From the NCBI RefSeq assembly GCF_000277125.1, contig NC_016946.1, positions 2,294,001 to 2,358,000 of the forward strand: DNA of 64,000 nucleotides. Reading direction: 5' to 3'. The position numbers and the translations under genes were made by a program. Below the pieces are notes generated by a model. That model was given only the letters and a program-made list of their open reading frames with translations, did no database searches and had not been told where the DNA came from. Source of the DNA: Mycobacterium intracellulare ATCC 13950. Lineage in GTDB: Bacteria > Actinomycetota > Actinomycetes > Mycobacteriales > Mycobacteriaceae. Below are positions 26,497-35,458 of the stretch, piece by piece. Position 1 is the stretch's first letter; every line of letters begins with the position of its first letter.

Positions 26497-29481
26497 GTGG
26501 TCGTGACCAAACCCGCGACGCAGCGCCCCCGGCTGCCCAGCGTGGGCCGGCTCGGGTTGGTCGATCCGCAAGCGGCCGAACGCATAGCGCAACTGGGCTG
26601 GCACGACCACGACGACCAGGCCCACGTCGACCTGCTGTGGTCGCTGTCGCGCGCCGCGGACCCCGACGCCGCCCTGCTCGCCCTGGTGCGGCTGGCCGAG
26701 AACCCGGACGCCGGGTGGGACGAGCTCAACGCCGCCCTGCTCACCGAGCGCCCCCTGCGCGGGCGGCTGTTCGGTGTGCTCGGCGCGTCGCTGGCCCTCG
26801 GGGATCACCTGATCGCCCAGCCGCAGTCCTGGAAACTCTTGCGCGGCAACGTCACCCTGCCCACCCGCGACCAGCTGTGCACGAAGTTCACCGAGTGCGT
26901 CGAGGAGGCGCTGGCCGACCCCGGTTCGGCGATGGTGCGCCTGCGCACCCTGTATCGCGATCAGCTGCTGGTGCTGGCCGGGCTGGACCTGGCCGCCACC
27001 GTCGAGGACGAGCCGGTGGTGCCGTTCACCGTGGTGGCCGCCCACCTGTCGGACCTGGCCGACGCCGCGCTGGCCGCCGCGTTGCGGGTGGCCGAGAGCA
27101 CCGTGTGCGGCGACAAGACGCCGCCCCGGCTGGCCGTCATCGCGATGGGCAAATGCGGTGCCCGCGAACTGAACTACGTCAGCGACGTCGACGTCATCTT
27201 CGTCGCCGAGCACGCCGACACCCTCACCACGCGGGTGGCCAGCGAGATGATGCGGCTGGCCTCCGAGGCGTTCTTCCAGGTCGACGCCGGGCTGCGGCCG
27301 GAGGGCCGCAGCGGCGAGCTGGTCCGCACCGTCGAGTCGCACATCGCCTACTACCAGCGGTGGGCGAAAACCTGGGAGTTCCAGGCGCTGCTGAAGGCGC
27401 GCGCGGCGGTGGGCGACGCAGAGCTCGGACAGCGCTACCTGGACGCGCTGATGCCGATGGTCTGGGTCGCCTGCGAGCGCGAGGACTTCGTGGTCGAGGT
27501 GCAGGCGATGCGGCGGCGGGTCGAGCAGCTGGTGCCCGCCGAGGTCCGCGGCCGCGAGATCAAGCTCGGCAGCGGCGGGCTGCGCGACGTCGAATTCGCC
27601 GTGCAGCTCCTGCAGCTGGTGCACGGGCGCAGCGACGAGTCGCTGCACGTGGCGTCGACGGTGGACGCGCTGACCGCGCTCGGCCAGGGCGGCTACATCG
27701 GGCGCGAGGACGCCGCGAACCTCACCGCCTCCTACGAGTTCCTCCGCCTGCTCGAGCACCGGCTGCAGCTGCAGCGGCTCAAGCGCACCCACCTGCTGCC
27801 CGAGCCCGACGACGAGGAGGCGGTGCGCTGGCTGGCGCGGGCCGCCCATGTCCGGCCCGACGGCCGCCACGACGCGGCCGGGGTGCTGCGCGAGGAGCTG
27901 CGGCACCAGAACCTGCGGGTGTCGCAGCTGCACGCGAAGCTCTTCTACCAACCGCTGCTGGAATCGATCGGCCCGGCCGGGCTGGAGATCGCGCACGGCA
28001 TGACCTCCGAGGCCGCCGAGCGTCAGCTGGCCGCCCTGGGCTACGAGGGCCCGCAGTCCGCTTTGAAGCACATGTCGGCGCTGGTCAACATGAGCGGGCG
28101 GCGCGGCCGGGTGCAGTCGGTGCTGCTGCCCAGGCTGCTGAACTGGATGTCGTACACGCCCGACCCCGACGGCGGCCTGCTGGCCTACCGGCGGCTGTCC
28201 GAGGCGCTGTCCGGGGAAAGCTGGTATCTGGCCACCCTGCGCGACAAGCCCGCCGTGGCCCGCCGGCTCATGCACGTGCTGGGGACCTCGGCGTACGTGC
28301 CGGACCTGTTGATGCGCGCGCCCCGGGTCATCCAGGACTACGGCGACGGGCCGAGCGGCCCGCACCTGCTGGAAACCGAGCCCGCCGCGGTGGCCCGCGC
28401 GCTGGTGGCCTCGGCCGCCCGCTATTCCGACCCGGTGCGGGCGATCGCCGGGGCGCGCACCCTGCGGCGCCGCGAGCTGGCCCGGGTGGCGTCGGCCGAC
28501 CTGCTCGGCATGCTCGAGGTCGTCGACGTGTGCAAGGCGCTGACCTCGGTGTGGGTGGCCGTGCTGCAGGCCGCGCTGGACGCGATGATCCGGACGAACC
28601 TTCCCGCGGACGGTAAGGCGCCGGCGGCCATCGCCGTCATCGGCATGGGCCGGCTGGGCGGCGCCGAACTGGGCTACGGCTCGGACGCCGACGTGATGTT
28701 CGTGTGCGAACCGGCTTCTGGCGTCGAGGATTCCGTCGCCGTGCGCTGGGCGACGACGGTCGCCGAGCAGGTCCGGACGCTGCTGGGAACGCCCAGCGTC
28801 GACCCACCGCTGGAGGTCGACGCCAACCTGCGGCCCGAGGGCCGCAACGGTCCGCTGGTGCGCACCCTGGCCTCCTACGCCGCCTACTACGGGCAGTGGG
28901 CGCAGCCGTGGGAGGTTCAGGCGCTGCTGCGCGCGCACGCAGTCGCCGGCGACGCGGAGCTGGGGCAGCGGTTCCTGCTGATGGCCGACAAGACGCGCTA
29001 TCCACCCGACGGGATGTCGTCGGAGGCGATGCGCGAGATCCGCCGCATCAAGGCCCGCGTCGACGCCGAGCGGCTGCCGCGCGGCGCCGACCCGAACACG
29101 CATACCAAGCTGGGCCGCGGGGGACTGGCCGACATCGAATGGACCGTGCAGCTGCTGCAGCTGCGGCACGCCCACGAGATCCCCGCGCTGCACACCACGT
29201 CGACGCTGGCGTGCCTGGACGCGATCGCCGAGGCCGACCTGGTGCCCGCCGACGAGGTGGAGCTGCTGCGGCAGGCCTGGCTGACGGCCACCCGGGCCCG
29301 CAACGCGCTGGTGCTGGTCCGGGGTAAGCCCACCGACCAGCTGCCGGGCCACGGACGCCAGCTGAACGCGGTCGCCGTGGCCGCGGGCTGGCCGACCGAC
29401 GAGGGCGGCGAATTCTTGGACAACTATTTACGGGTGACGCGACGCGCAAAGGCCGTCGTGCGCAAGGTGTTTGGAAGTTGA
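26497..29481 (+). CDS. glnE: Glutamine synthetase adenylyltransferase/deadenylylase GlnE
   Basis: Bifunctional regulator of 994 residues that adds AMP to, or removes it from, GlnA1. Each half carries a nucleotidyltransferase motif: [16 protein letters not shown] in the N half (deadenylylation) and [18 protein letters not shown] in the C half (adenylylation), and both have a matching [15 protein letters not shown] or [13 protein letters not shown] helix. The GTG start gives [10 protein letters not shown], close to the M. tuberculosis N-terminus as remembered. The substrate gene glnA1 is 3 kb downstream rather than adjacent, because four genes are inserted here. The last codon overlaps the start region of the thioesterase gene. 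Confidence 0.96.
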   Translation: MVVTKPATQRPRLPSVGRLGLVDPQAAERIAQLGWHDHDDQAHVDLLWSLSRAADPDAALLALVRLAENPDAGWDELNAALLTERPLRGRLFGVLGASLALGDHLIAQPQSWKLLRGNVTLPTRDQLCTKFTECVEEALADPGSAMVRLRTLYRDQLLVLAGLDLAATVEDEPVVPFTVVAAHLSDLADAALAAALRVAESTVCGDKTPPRLAVIAMGKCGARELNYVSDVDVIFVAEHADTLTTRVASEMMRLASEAFFQVDAGLRPEGRSGELVRTVESHIAYYQRWAKTWEFQALLKARAAVGDAELGQRYLDALMPMVWVACEREDFVVEVQAMRRRVEQLVPAEVRGREIKLGSGGLRDVEFAVQLLQLVHGRSDESLHVASTVDALTALGQGGYIGREDAANLTASYEFLRLLEHRLQLQRLKRTHLLPEPDDEEAVRWLARAAHVRPDGRHDAAGVLREELRHQNLRVSQLHAKLFYQPLLESIGPAGLEIAHGMTSEAAERQLAALGYEGPQSALKHMSALVNMSGRRGRVQSVLLPRLLNWMSYTPDPDGGLLAYRRLSEALSGESWYLATLRDKPAVARRLMHVLGTSAYVPDLLMRAPRVIQDYGDGPSGPHLLETEPAAVARALVASAARYSDPVRAIAGARTLRRRELARVASADLLGMLEVVDVCKALTSVWVAVLQAALDAMIRTNLPADGKAPAAIAVIGMGRLGGAELGYGSDADVMFVCEPASGVEDSVAVRWATTVAEQVRTLLGTPSVDPPLEVDANLRPEGRNGPLVRTLASYAAYYGQWAQPWEVQALLRAHAVAGDAELGQRFLLMADKTRYPPDGMSSEAMREIRRIKARVDAERLPRGADPNTHTKLGRGGLADIEWTVQLLQLRHAHEIPALHTTSTLACLDAIAEADLVPADEVELLRQAWLTATRARNALVLVRGKPTDQLPGHGRQLNAVAVAAGWPTDEGGEFLDNYLRVTRRAKAVVRKVFGS

Positions 29482-29498
29482 GTCAGGAGGCCGGCGCG

Positions 29499-30122
29499 TT
29501 GGACGCCATATTCGAGGTGCTCAGCGCGACGGAAGCCGATCGCGTGACCGCGCTGTATGCACCGTTGGCCGATGCGGTCCGCGAGCTCGTCGACGCGACC
29601 ATCCGCACCGAGGCCGACGACGACGTCGTCGCCGAGGCCCGGCGCGCGATCGAGGCCGTCACCGCATCGCTGCGGGAACGCACCCGCCCGATCGGGGTGA
29701 GCTACCGCGTCGACGGCCGCCCGCTGCCGTTGGGCAACGCCGCGATTGGCGTGTGCAACCCCATCGCCCCGCCGATCGTCGTGCACCACGAGGGCGACGG
29801 GCGCTGCTGGAGCGAGTTCGTTCTCGGCTCGGCCTACGAGGGCCCGCCCAAGCTGGTGCACGGGGGCGTCAGCGCCCTGGTGCTCGACCACATGCTCGGC
29901 GAGGCGGCCAGCGAGGGCCTGTCCAAGGCGCGGTTCACCGGGACCATCACCGTGAAGTATCTGCGCGGCACGCCGCTGGGCCCGCTTCGTTGTGAGGCGT
30001 GGGTCGACGGCAAGGAGGGCCGCAAAGTCTTTGCGCGCGGCACCATTTCGGATTCCAATGGCGTCACCGTCGAGGCCGACGGCGTCTTCATCGAGCCGGC
30101 GTGGGCGGCGGAGGAGCAGTGA
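29499..30122 (+). CDS. Hotdog-fold thioesterase (PaaI-like)
   Basis: Protein of 207 residues with a C-terminal hotdog domain (about residues 85-200) carrying the PaaI-type motif VHGGVSALVLDHMLG and RFTGTITVKYLRGTPLG. It probably hydrolyses an acyl-CoA. An N-terminal helical extension of about 60 residues is not part of the usual fold. AGGAGG at 29485-29490 selects the TTG at 29499; a TTG at 29478 overlapping the glnE stop is an alternative. Its stop overlaps the next gene's GTG (GTGA), so the two act together. Confidence 0.85.
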   Translation: MDAIFEVLSATEADRVTALYAPLADAVRELVDATIRTEADDDVVAEARRAIEAVTASLRERTRPIGVSYRVDGRPLPLGNAAIGVCNPIAPPIVVHHEGDGRCWSEFVLGSAYEGPPKLVHGGVSALVLDHMLGEAASEGLSKARFTGTITVKYLRGTPLGPLRCEAWVDGKEGRKVFARGTISDSNGVTVEADGVFIEPAWAAEEQ

Positions 30123-30979
30123 AGTTCTACATCAGCAGCGCCTTTTTGAACACCCGCGAAATCATCGAGCTGGCCAAGGCCGCCGACGAACTCGGCTACG
30201 ACGGGATCGGCATTCCCGACCACGTCGTCAACCTCGAGACGCTGGACACGCCGTACCCGTACACCAAGGATGGGGAACGGCGCTGGCAGCCGTTCACCGA
30301 CTGGCCCGACCCGTGGGTGCTCGTCGGCGCGCTCGCCCAGGTCACCACGCGGTTGCGCTTCGTCAACACCGTCTACATTCCCGCGATGCGCAACCCGTAT
30401 TCGGCGGCGAAAGCCATTGGCACCGCGGCGGTTTTGGCGTCGGGCCGGGTGGAGCTGGGCATCGGCGTGGGCTGGTGCCGCGAGGAATTCGCGTTGATGG
30501 GTGAGCGATTCGAGGCCCGTGGCAAACGCACCGACGAAATGATCGAGCTGATGCGGGCGCTGTGGTCGCCGGGCTGGACGGAGTTCGAGGGTGAGTTCTA
30601 TACCGCGCCGCGCCTCGAGATGCAGCCCACCCCGCCGCCGATCCCGGTGTACGTCGGGGGACTCAGCGAGATCGCGCTGCGCCGTGCCGCCCGCAACGAC
30701 GGCTGGATCGGGGATCTGATCAACACCGAGCGGGCGCTCGATGCCATCGGCCGGCTGCGGGAGATGCGGGCCGAAAAGGGTTTGTCCATGGACGATTTCA
30801 CTGTGTTGACCCCGCTGACCGACGCGTTCACCACCGCCGACTATCGGCGCGCGGAGGCCGGCGGCATCACCGGGATCATCACGATGCCGTGGATGTTCTA
30901 CGCCGGGCCCGATGCCAGCCTCGACGACAAGATCGACGGCATGCAGCGCTTCCGGAAGGACCTGTCACTCGACGGGTAG
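30119..30979 (+). CDS. LLM-class F420-dependent oxidoreductase
   Basis: Luciferase-like monooxygenase fold protein of 286 residues, of the mycobacterial F420-dependent type. It begins VKFYISSAFLNTREIIELAKAADELGYDGI and has VASGRVELGIGVGWCREEF, GKRTDEMIELMRALW and PIPVYVGGLSEIALRRAAR, which bind the cofactor in this family. Substrate unknown. Its GTG overlaps the thioesterase stop, so a joint role on a CoA-linked or aldehyde substrate is conceivable but not shown. Confidence 0.86.
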   Translation: MKFYISSAFLNTREIIELAKAADELGYDGIGIPDHVVNLETLDTPYPYTKDGERRWQPFTDWPDPWVLVGALAQVTTRLRFVNTVYIPAMRNPYSAAKAIGTAAVLASGRVELGIGVGWCREEFALMGERFEARGKRTDEMIELMRALWSPGWTEFEGEFYTAPRLEMQPTPPPIPVYVGGLSEIALRRAARNDGWIGDLINTERALDAIGRLREMRAEKGLSMDDFTVLTPLTDAFTTADYRRAEAGGITGIITMPWMFYAGPDASLDDKIDGMQRFRKDLSLDG

Positions 30980-31002
30980 GAGACACCTGCTTTGCGGCGG
31001 GT

Positions 31003-31446
31003 TTACCGTGCGTAGGGGTCGGTGATCTCGCGGAGCTGATCCAAGATCTGCTGCAGCAGTGTGAAGTTGCGGGTACCCAGGTAGGCCTTCCACTCCGAGT
31101 GGATCTCGTCGAGAGTTGCCGTGGCTACCGCGACCGCGCGCCGGCCACGTTGCTCGATGACGATCAATCGGGCGCGGCCATCCGCGGGGTCGGGGACCCG
31201 GCGGACATAGCCCAAGCGTTCGAGTTGATCGACCAGGACGCCCGCGCTCTGCTTGCTCATTTGCGCCTGTTCAGCGAGGTCTGTGAGGCGCGAACCGTCC
31301 GGGGCGATGCGCTGGAACACGCGGCACTGGGCAAGGGTCCAGTCGTCGAATCCGGCATCCTGGAGCGCCCGGAAAATCCGGTCTTCGGTGTACCGGTACG
31401 GGATGAACAACGACACCCCTAGATCAATCCGCTGCTCGTCGTTCAT
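31003..31446 (-). CDS. MarR family transcriptional regulator
   Basis: Winged-helix regulator of 147 residues. The DNA-binding core is SRLTDLAEQAQMSKQSAGVLVDQLERLGYVRRVPDPADGRARL, with the typical recognition helix and wing Asp-Arg. It has a single cysteine, C41 (LAQCRVF), which might sense oxidants or electrophiles. ATG 31446 has a weak GAGGG upstream; an in-frame start at 31479 is possible. It is divergent from the NmrA-like gene at 31787, a common arrangement in which MarR represses a neighbouring redox enzyme. Confidence 0.86.
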   Translation of the reverse strand: MNDEQRIDLGVSLFIPYRYTEDRIFRALQDAGFDDWTLAQCRVFQRIAPDGSRLTDLAEQAQMSKQSAGVLVDQLERLGYVRRVPDPADGRARLIVIEQRGRRAVAVATATLDEIHSEWKAYLGTRNFTLLQQILDQLREITDPYAR

Positions 31447-31586
31447 GCTGCCCTCGGCTCCATCGCCCACGTGGTCCAACGAAATTCACACCCTACGTCC
31501 ACCGCTACTGCGCTCGGCGGCCCTGCATCACCTGGGTGACTTGCTACATGCCGCTGTTGCGGGCATGGCCTCCGACCATCAGATTA

Positions 31587-31694
31587 GTAAATATCATTGA
31601 CCACCATAGACGTCGGCTTGGTCCTAATCTGTTATGGAATCTTGACATTAGCCGAAAGCATGGACGATAGTAGTCAATGTTCCTGACGATTTAC
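31587..31694. promoter_or_regulatory. Candidate MarR operator pair
   Basis: GTCAATG followed by ATTTAC occurs on the plus strand at 31673-31694, and on the minus strand as GTCAATGATATTTAC (31601-31587). The two copies flank the predicted promoter, and the second overlaps its start region. GTCA..TGAC at 31673-31687 is also a short palindrome. This would fit a MarR operator. It is only a visual match and needs a binding test to believe. Confidence 0.3.
31642..31671 (+). promoter_or_regulatory. Predicted sigma-A promoter of the NmrA-like gene
   Basis: A perfect -35 TTGACA (31642-31647) is followed after 18 bp by GATAGT (31666-31671), which matches TATAAT at four of six positions. Transcription would start near 31678 and give a leader of about 110 bases. 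The start site is not known; this is a motif call only. Confidence 0.45.
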
Positions 31695-31786
31695 CCGGCG
31701 ATGGAGGGGTGGCTACCGCGATGCGGGCCCCGCTCACCATCACGCCCTCTCATCCGTTTCATCCGTTCTAGAGAAAGCGAAATATT

Positions 31787-32420
31787 GTGAAGTTTCTTGT
31801 CCTTGGAGCAACCGGCCGCACCGGCCGTCTCTTCGTCACGAAGGCGCTCGACCAGGGTCACCAGGTCACCGCCCTCGTTCGGCGGGCCGACGCCACCGTT
31901 GACCCGCGCGCCCACGTCGTCGGCGGCGACGTCACCGACGCCGCCGTCATGGCAACAGCAGCCCGAGGGCACGACGCGGTCATCAGCGCACTCGGAGTCA
32001 AAAACGTCCGCCAAACCCCGACGCTGATCACGGACACTGTCCGCGCCGTCATCGCGTCCGCCAAAACATCGGGTGTTGACCGGTTTGTGATCGTGTCCGC
32101 ATTCGGAGTCGGCGACTCCCTGGCCAAGGCATCGTTTCTCGCCGGCCTGATATTTCGCACGGCGCTGCGCAAGAAGTACGAAGACAAAAGCTGCGTCCGA
32201 AGTGCTCTTGAAAGCTAGCGGGCTGAAATGGACCCTCGAATACCCCGGGGCATTGAACGACGGGGTCGGCGGCCGTTACACCGCGAGGGCGCTCGATGAC
32301 GTCACGACGTTGCCGATGCTCCCCTCAACCTCTCGCGGAAACGTCGCCGACTTTCTCCTCCACTCCGCCTTAGAGGACACGTTCATCCGTCAGGTCGTCG
32401 TCGTCACCGACGCCAAATAG
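31787..32420 (+). pseudogene. NmrA-like NAD(P)-binding protein, frameshifted
   Basis: The first part (31787-32218) encodes an NAD(P)-binding Rossmann protein with GATGRTGRLF at the N-terminus and VDRFVIVSAFG in the usual NmrA/SDR position. After KKYEDK the frame runs into a stop. Shifting by one base restores AASEVLLKASGLKWTL and continues in frame to 32420 (GALNDGVGGRYTAR and VVVVTDAK), giving about 210 residues in all. The cause is one extra base in the A run at 32186-32189. It could be a real pseudogene, a sequencing or assembly error, or slippage; the rest of the gene shows no decay, so an error or a very recent mutation is likely. Confidence 0.8.
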
Positions 32421-32498
32421 GTCGCCGCAGCGGGAGCTGCCCAAGGGGCAGGTTTCGGCGGCGGAACTCGCCGCGGATGCAGTCGCGGCGGCCGAAAA

Positions 32499-32540
32499 CG
32501 AAACCACCCGCGCGGCAACCGAACCGCGCGGGTGGTTTCG
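32499..32540 (-). terminator. Rho-independent terminator of glnA1
   Basis: A perfect 17-bp stem (CGAAACCACCCGCGCGG at 32499-32515 with its complement at 32524-32540) encloses an 8-base loop. Read on the minus strand it is followed by TTTTCGG, a short U tract, and it lies 10 bp beyond the glnA1 stop. It is unusually strong for a mycobacterium, where such terminators are scarce. Confidence 0.85.
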
Positions 32541-32550
32541 TCAAGCGTCC

Positions 32551-33987
32551 TTAAACGTCGTAGTACAGCGCGAATTCGTAGGGGTGCGGCCGGATCTGGA
32601 CCGGCAGGATCTCGTTCTCGCGCTTGAAGTTGATCCACGTCTCGATGAGGTCGGGCGTGAAAACGCCGCCCTCGGTGAGGTATTCGTGGTCTTCTTCCAG
32701 CCGGTCGATCACCGCGGACAGCTGCGTGGGCGCCTGCGGGATGTTGGCGGCCTCTTCGGGCGGCAGCTCGTAGAGGTCCTTGTCGACCGGGGCCTGCGGC
32801 TCGATCTTGTTCTTGATGCCGTCCAGGCCGGCCATCAGCATGGCCGAGAACGCCAGGTACGGGTTGCCCGAGGAGTCGGGGCAACGGAACTCGAGGCGCT
32901 TGGCCTTCGGGTTGGTGCCGGTGATCGGGATTCGGACACAGGCCGAGCGGTTGCGCTGGCTGTAGACCAGGTTGATCGGGGCCTCGTAGCCGGGCACCAG
33001 CCGCTTGTAGGAGTTCACCGTGGGGTTGGTGAACGCCAGCAGCGACGGGGCGTGGTGCAGCAGGCCTCCGATGTAGTGGCGGGCGGTGTCCGACAGGCCG
33101 GCGTAACCGGTCTCGTCGTACATCAGCGGGCTGCCGTCCTTCCACAGCGACTGGTGGGTGTGCATGCCGGAGCCGTTGTCACCGAACAGCGGCTTGGGCA
33201 TGAACGTGACGGTCTTGCCGTGCTGCCAGGCCGTGTTCTTGACGATGTACTTGTAGAGCATCATGTCGTCGGCCGCGTGCAGCAGCGTGTTGAACTTGTA
33301 GTTGATCTCGGCCTGGCCGCCGGTGCCCACCTCGTGGTGACCCTTTTCCAGGCTGAAGCCGGCGGTGATCAGGTTGGACAGCATCTTGTCGCGCAGGTCG
33401 ACGTAGTGGTCGACGGGGGCGACGGGGAAGTAGCCACCCTTGGGGCGGACCTTGTAGCCGCGGTTGGGGCTGCCGTCGAGCTCGTTGGGCGAGCCGGTGT
33501 TCCACCAGCCCGAGATCGCGTCGATCTCGTAGAACGAGCCGTTGGTGCGCGAATCGAAGCTCACCGAGTCGAAGATGTAGAACTCGGCCTCGGCGCCGAA
33601 GTACGCGGTGTCGGCAACGCCGGTGCTGATCAGGTAGTTCTCGGCCTTACGGGCGATGTTGCGGGGGTCGCGCGAGTACGGCTCGAGGGTGAAGGGGTCG
33701 TGCACGAAGAAGTTCAGGTTCAGGGTCTTGGCTTCGCGGAACAGGTCGATCTGCGCCGTCGCGGGGTCGGGCAGGAGCAACATGTCCGATTCGTGAATGG
33801 ACTGGAATCCGCGAATGGACGAGCCGTCGAATGCCAAGCCGTCCTCAAAAACGCTCTCGTCGAAAAACGAAATCGGAATGGTGAAGTGCTGCATGATGCC
33901 GGGCAAATCACAGAACCGCACGTCGACAAACTCGACGTTTTCGTCCTTCGCGAGTTTGAAGACGTCGTCGGGCGTCTTTTCCGTCAC
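32551..33987 (-). CDS. glnA1: Glutamine synthetase GlnA1 (type I-beta, adenylylated)
   Basis: Main glutamine synthetase, 478 residues, the same length as M. tuberculosis GlnA1. Motifs: [17 protein letters not shown], the ATP/Glu site [22 protein letters not shown] and NRSACVRIP. The adenylylation site is Y406 in [12 protein letters not shown], the target of GlnE. The enzyme is also exported in M. tuberculosis without a signal peptide, and none is seen here. GTG-start context has AAAGGAG. A GlnR-like box is placed upstream at 34061-34076, and a strong terminator follows the stop. Confidence 0.97.
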   Translation of the reverse strand: MTEKTPDDVFKLAKDENVEFVDVRFCDLPGIMQHFTIPISFFDESVFEDGLAFDGSSIRGFQSIHESDMLLLPDPATAQIDLFREAKTLNLNFFVHDPFTLEPYSRDPRNIARKAENYLISTGVADTAYFGAEAEFYIFDSVSFDSRTNGSFYEIDAISGWWNTGSPNELDGSPNRGYKVRPKGGYFPVAPVDHYVDLRDKMLSNLITAGFSLEKGHHEVGTGGQAEINYKFNTLLHAADDMMLYKYIVKNTAWQHGKTVTFMPKPLFGDNGSGMHTHQSLWKDGSPLMYDETGYAGLSDTARHYIGGLLHHAPSLLAFTNPTVNSYKRLVPGYEAPINLVYSQRNRSACVRIPITGTNPKAKRLEFRCPDSSGNPYLAFSAMLMAGLDGIKNKIEPQAPVDKDLYELPPEEAANIPQAPTQLSAVIDRLEEDHEYLTEGGVFTPDLIETWINFKRENEILPVQIRPHPYEFALYYDV

Positions 33988-34060
33988 AGAGTGCTCCTTT
34001 ACTTGGTGAGATCCGCGGCCTGACGCTAGGGAGCAGATGTTGCCCGTCAGTCAACCCGAT

Positions 34061-34076
34061 GTTGCGCGCACGTTAC
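34061..34076 (-). promoter_or_regulatory. Candidate GlnR box upstream of glnA1
   Basis: Read on the minus strand the site is GTAAC-GTGCGC-GCAAC, close to the actinobacterial GlnR pattern gTnAC-n6-GaAAC with one central change. It lies 74 bp before the glnA1 start and just upstream of a -35-like TTGACT (34054-34049). GlnR activates glnA in other actinobacteria by binding such a site. The match is short, so this is a candidate only. Confidence 0.45.
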
Positions 34077-34133
34077 GTGACCATGCCACACGCAAAAAGT
34101 GGCCGCTTTGGCGGCGGGTTCTATTGTGGGGCC

Positions 34134-34235
34134 ATGGATCGCAAGATCGTATCTTTTCTGGTGGCAGAGCGCACCGTCCGCCCACCGTTCCGGACCCGGC
34201 CGTCGGATTATTCGGACCCCGGTCCGCGGCGATGA
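34134..34235 (+). CDS. Possible 33-residue upstream ORF coupled to the RDD gene
   Basis: ATG GAT CGC at 34134 opens a short frame of 33 residues (MDRKIVSFLVAERTVRPPFR, then 13 more) that ends in TGA at 34233-34235, overlapping the ATG at 34232 (ATGA). That overlap is typical of translational coupling. The peptide resembles nothing I know. It may be a leader peptide, an N-terminal part of a differently framed gene, or chance. Confidence 0.3.
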   Translation: MDRKIVSFLVAERTVRPPFRTRPSDYSDPGPRR

Positions 34236-34654
34236 TGCCGGAATCGCGATCCGCCTACCCCGGTGAAAAGCTGGGATTGCCCGAGAGCGGGCCGGGCTCG
34301 CTGGCGCGGATGGGACGACGGCTGGGCGCGCTGACCATCGACTGGCTCATCGCGTTGGGCCTGGCGGCGCTGGCCATGCGACTCGGGTGGTTACCCGAAG
34401 GGGCGCTGGCGACCGCCGAGCTGGTCGTCTGGTTCGTGCTGGGCGTGGTCTCGGTGCGACTGTTCGGCTTCACGCCCGGCCAGCTGGCGCTGGGTCTGCA
34501 GGTGGTGACGGTGGACGGGCGCGGGCTGGTCGGCACGGGCCGCGCGGTGGTGCGCGGCCTCCTCGTCGGCACCGTGGTCCCGGCGCTGTTCACCGACTGG
34601 GACGGCCGCGGGCTGCAGGATCGGCTGACCGCGACGGCCGTGGTGAGGCGCTGA
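34232..34654 (+). CDS. RDD family membrane protein (Rv2219A-like)
   Basis: Small membrane protein of 140 residues. The RDD signature is partly present: RMGRRLGALTIDWLIALG at the first helix and FTPGQLALGLQVVTVDGRG, ending FTDWDGRGLQDRLTATAVV. Two or three transmembrane helices are evident. ATG 34232 and ATG 34235 are both in frame; the first overlaps the short upstream frame. Function of RDD proteins is mostly unknown; a few act in ion transport. It is divergent from glnA1 and convergent with the DUF4191 gene. Confidence 0.75.
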   Translation: MMPESRSAYPGEKLGLPESGPGSLARMGRRLGALTIDWLIALGLAALAMRLGWLPEGALATAELVVWFVLGVVSVRLFGFTPGQLALGLQVVTVDGRGLVGTGRAVVRGLLVGTVVPALFTDWDGRGLQDRLTATAVVRR

Positions 34655-34677
34655 GCGCCGAGTTCGACCCGCTGCGA

Positions 34678-35430
34678 TTACTTGCGGCGCACCGTGCGCT
34701 GCACGCCGCGCATCTTGCCGGCGTTGGGCAGCGGACCCTTGGGCATGACGGCGGCCCCGGCCCGCGTCCCCAGCGCGGCCAACCGGGACTCCAGCGTGTC
34801 CATCTGCTTGACGGTGATGTTGGCCGGCAACCGGGTGAGATGGCGCTCCAGCTTGGCCAGGGGCACCTCGTCCTCGCCGTTGCCGACGATGATGTCGTAG
34901 ATCGGCACGTCCCCGATCAGGCGGGCGGTGCGCTTCTTCTCCTGCGCCAGCAGTGGGCGCACCCGGGTCGCCGAGCCCTCGCCGACCAGGATCACGCCGG
35001 GACGGCCGATGACGCGGTGCACGGCGTCCAAGTGGCCGGTCGCGGCCACGCCGGGGGTCACCCGCCACTTGCCGCGCAGGTTGTCCAATGCCCATGCGGC
35101 CGCCCCGGTTTGGCCTTCGGCCTTGCGGTAGACGGACTTCTGGGCGCGGCGCCCGAAGACGATGAACGCGACCAGCGCGCCCAGCACCACGCCGAGCGGG
35201 ATCAAGGTGATCATCGTCAGCCCGCCGGCCCAGAGCCCGACGCCCACCGAGACGCCCACGATCAGCACGAAGGCGCCGATCATGTACGGCAGCAGGCGCT
35301 TGTCCTCCTGGCGTTGCAGGTTGAACGCCTGCCACAACTGGGTGCGGCGCTCCCGCGCGGCGGCCTTGCGGGCGGCCTGCGCCTGCGCTCGGGCGGCCTT
35401 GTTCTCAGCGGCAGTGCGGGATTTAGCCAT
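34678..35430 (-). CDS. DUF4191 family membrane protein (Rv2219-like)
   Basis: Membrane protein of 250 residues, matching the M. tuberculosis length I recall. The N-terminal 45 residues are very rich in Ala, Arg and Lys (a basic cytoplasmic tail), then two transmembrane helices (YMIGAFVLIVGVSVGVGLW and MITLIPLGVVLGALVAFIVF). The rest is cytoplasmic. MAKSRT at 35430 is the likely start. It ends 28 bp upstream of lipA but is on the same strand after it, so it could be co-transcribed with lipB-lipA. Function is unknown. Confidence 0.85.
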   Translation of the reverse strand: MAKSRTAAENKAARAQAQAARKAAARERRTQLWQAFNLQRQEDKRLLPYMIGAFVLIVGVSVGVGLWAGGLTMITLIPLGVVLGALVAFIVFGRRAQKSVYRKAEGQTGAAAWALDNLRGKWRVTPGVAATGHLDAVHRVIGRPGVILVGEGSATRVRPLLAQEKKRTARLIGDVPIYDIIVGNGEDEVPLAKLERHLTRLPANITVKQMDTLESRLAALGTRAGAAVMPKGPLPNAGKMRGVQRTVRRK

Positions 35431-35458
35431 AGTCAAAGAATACGTAGCGCCCCGACGG

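Larger units (their letters stand above)
31447..31786. other. 340-bp intergenic region between MarR and NmrA-like genes
   Basis: No gene is visible here. The part from about 31580 to 31700 is noticeably richer in A and T than the rest of the window. It holds a good promoter toward the NmrA-like gene and an inverted pair of short sequence motifs, described as separate entries. I see no RNA gene and no hairpin with a T run. Confidence 0.6.

Noticed and set aside
26452..29352. A 966-residue open frame on the minus strand across glnE.
   Set aside because: High-GC genes produce long mirror frames. The plus-strand frame has all GlnE motifs and this one has none.
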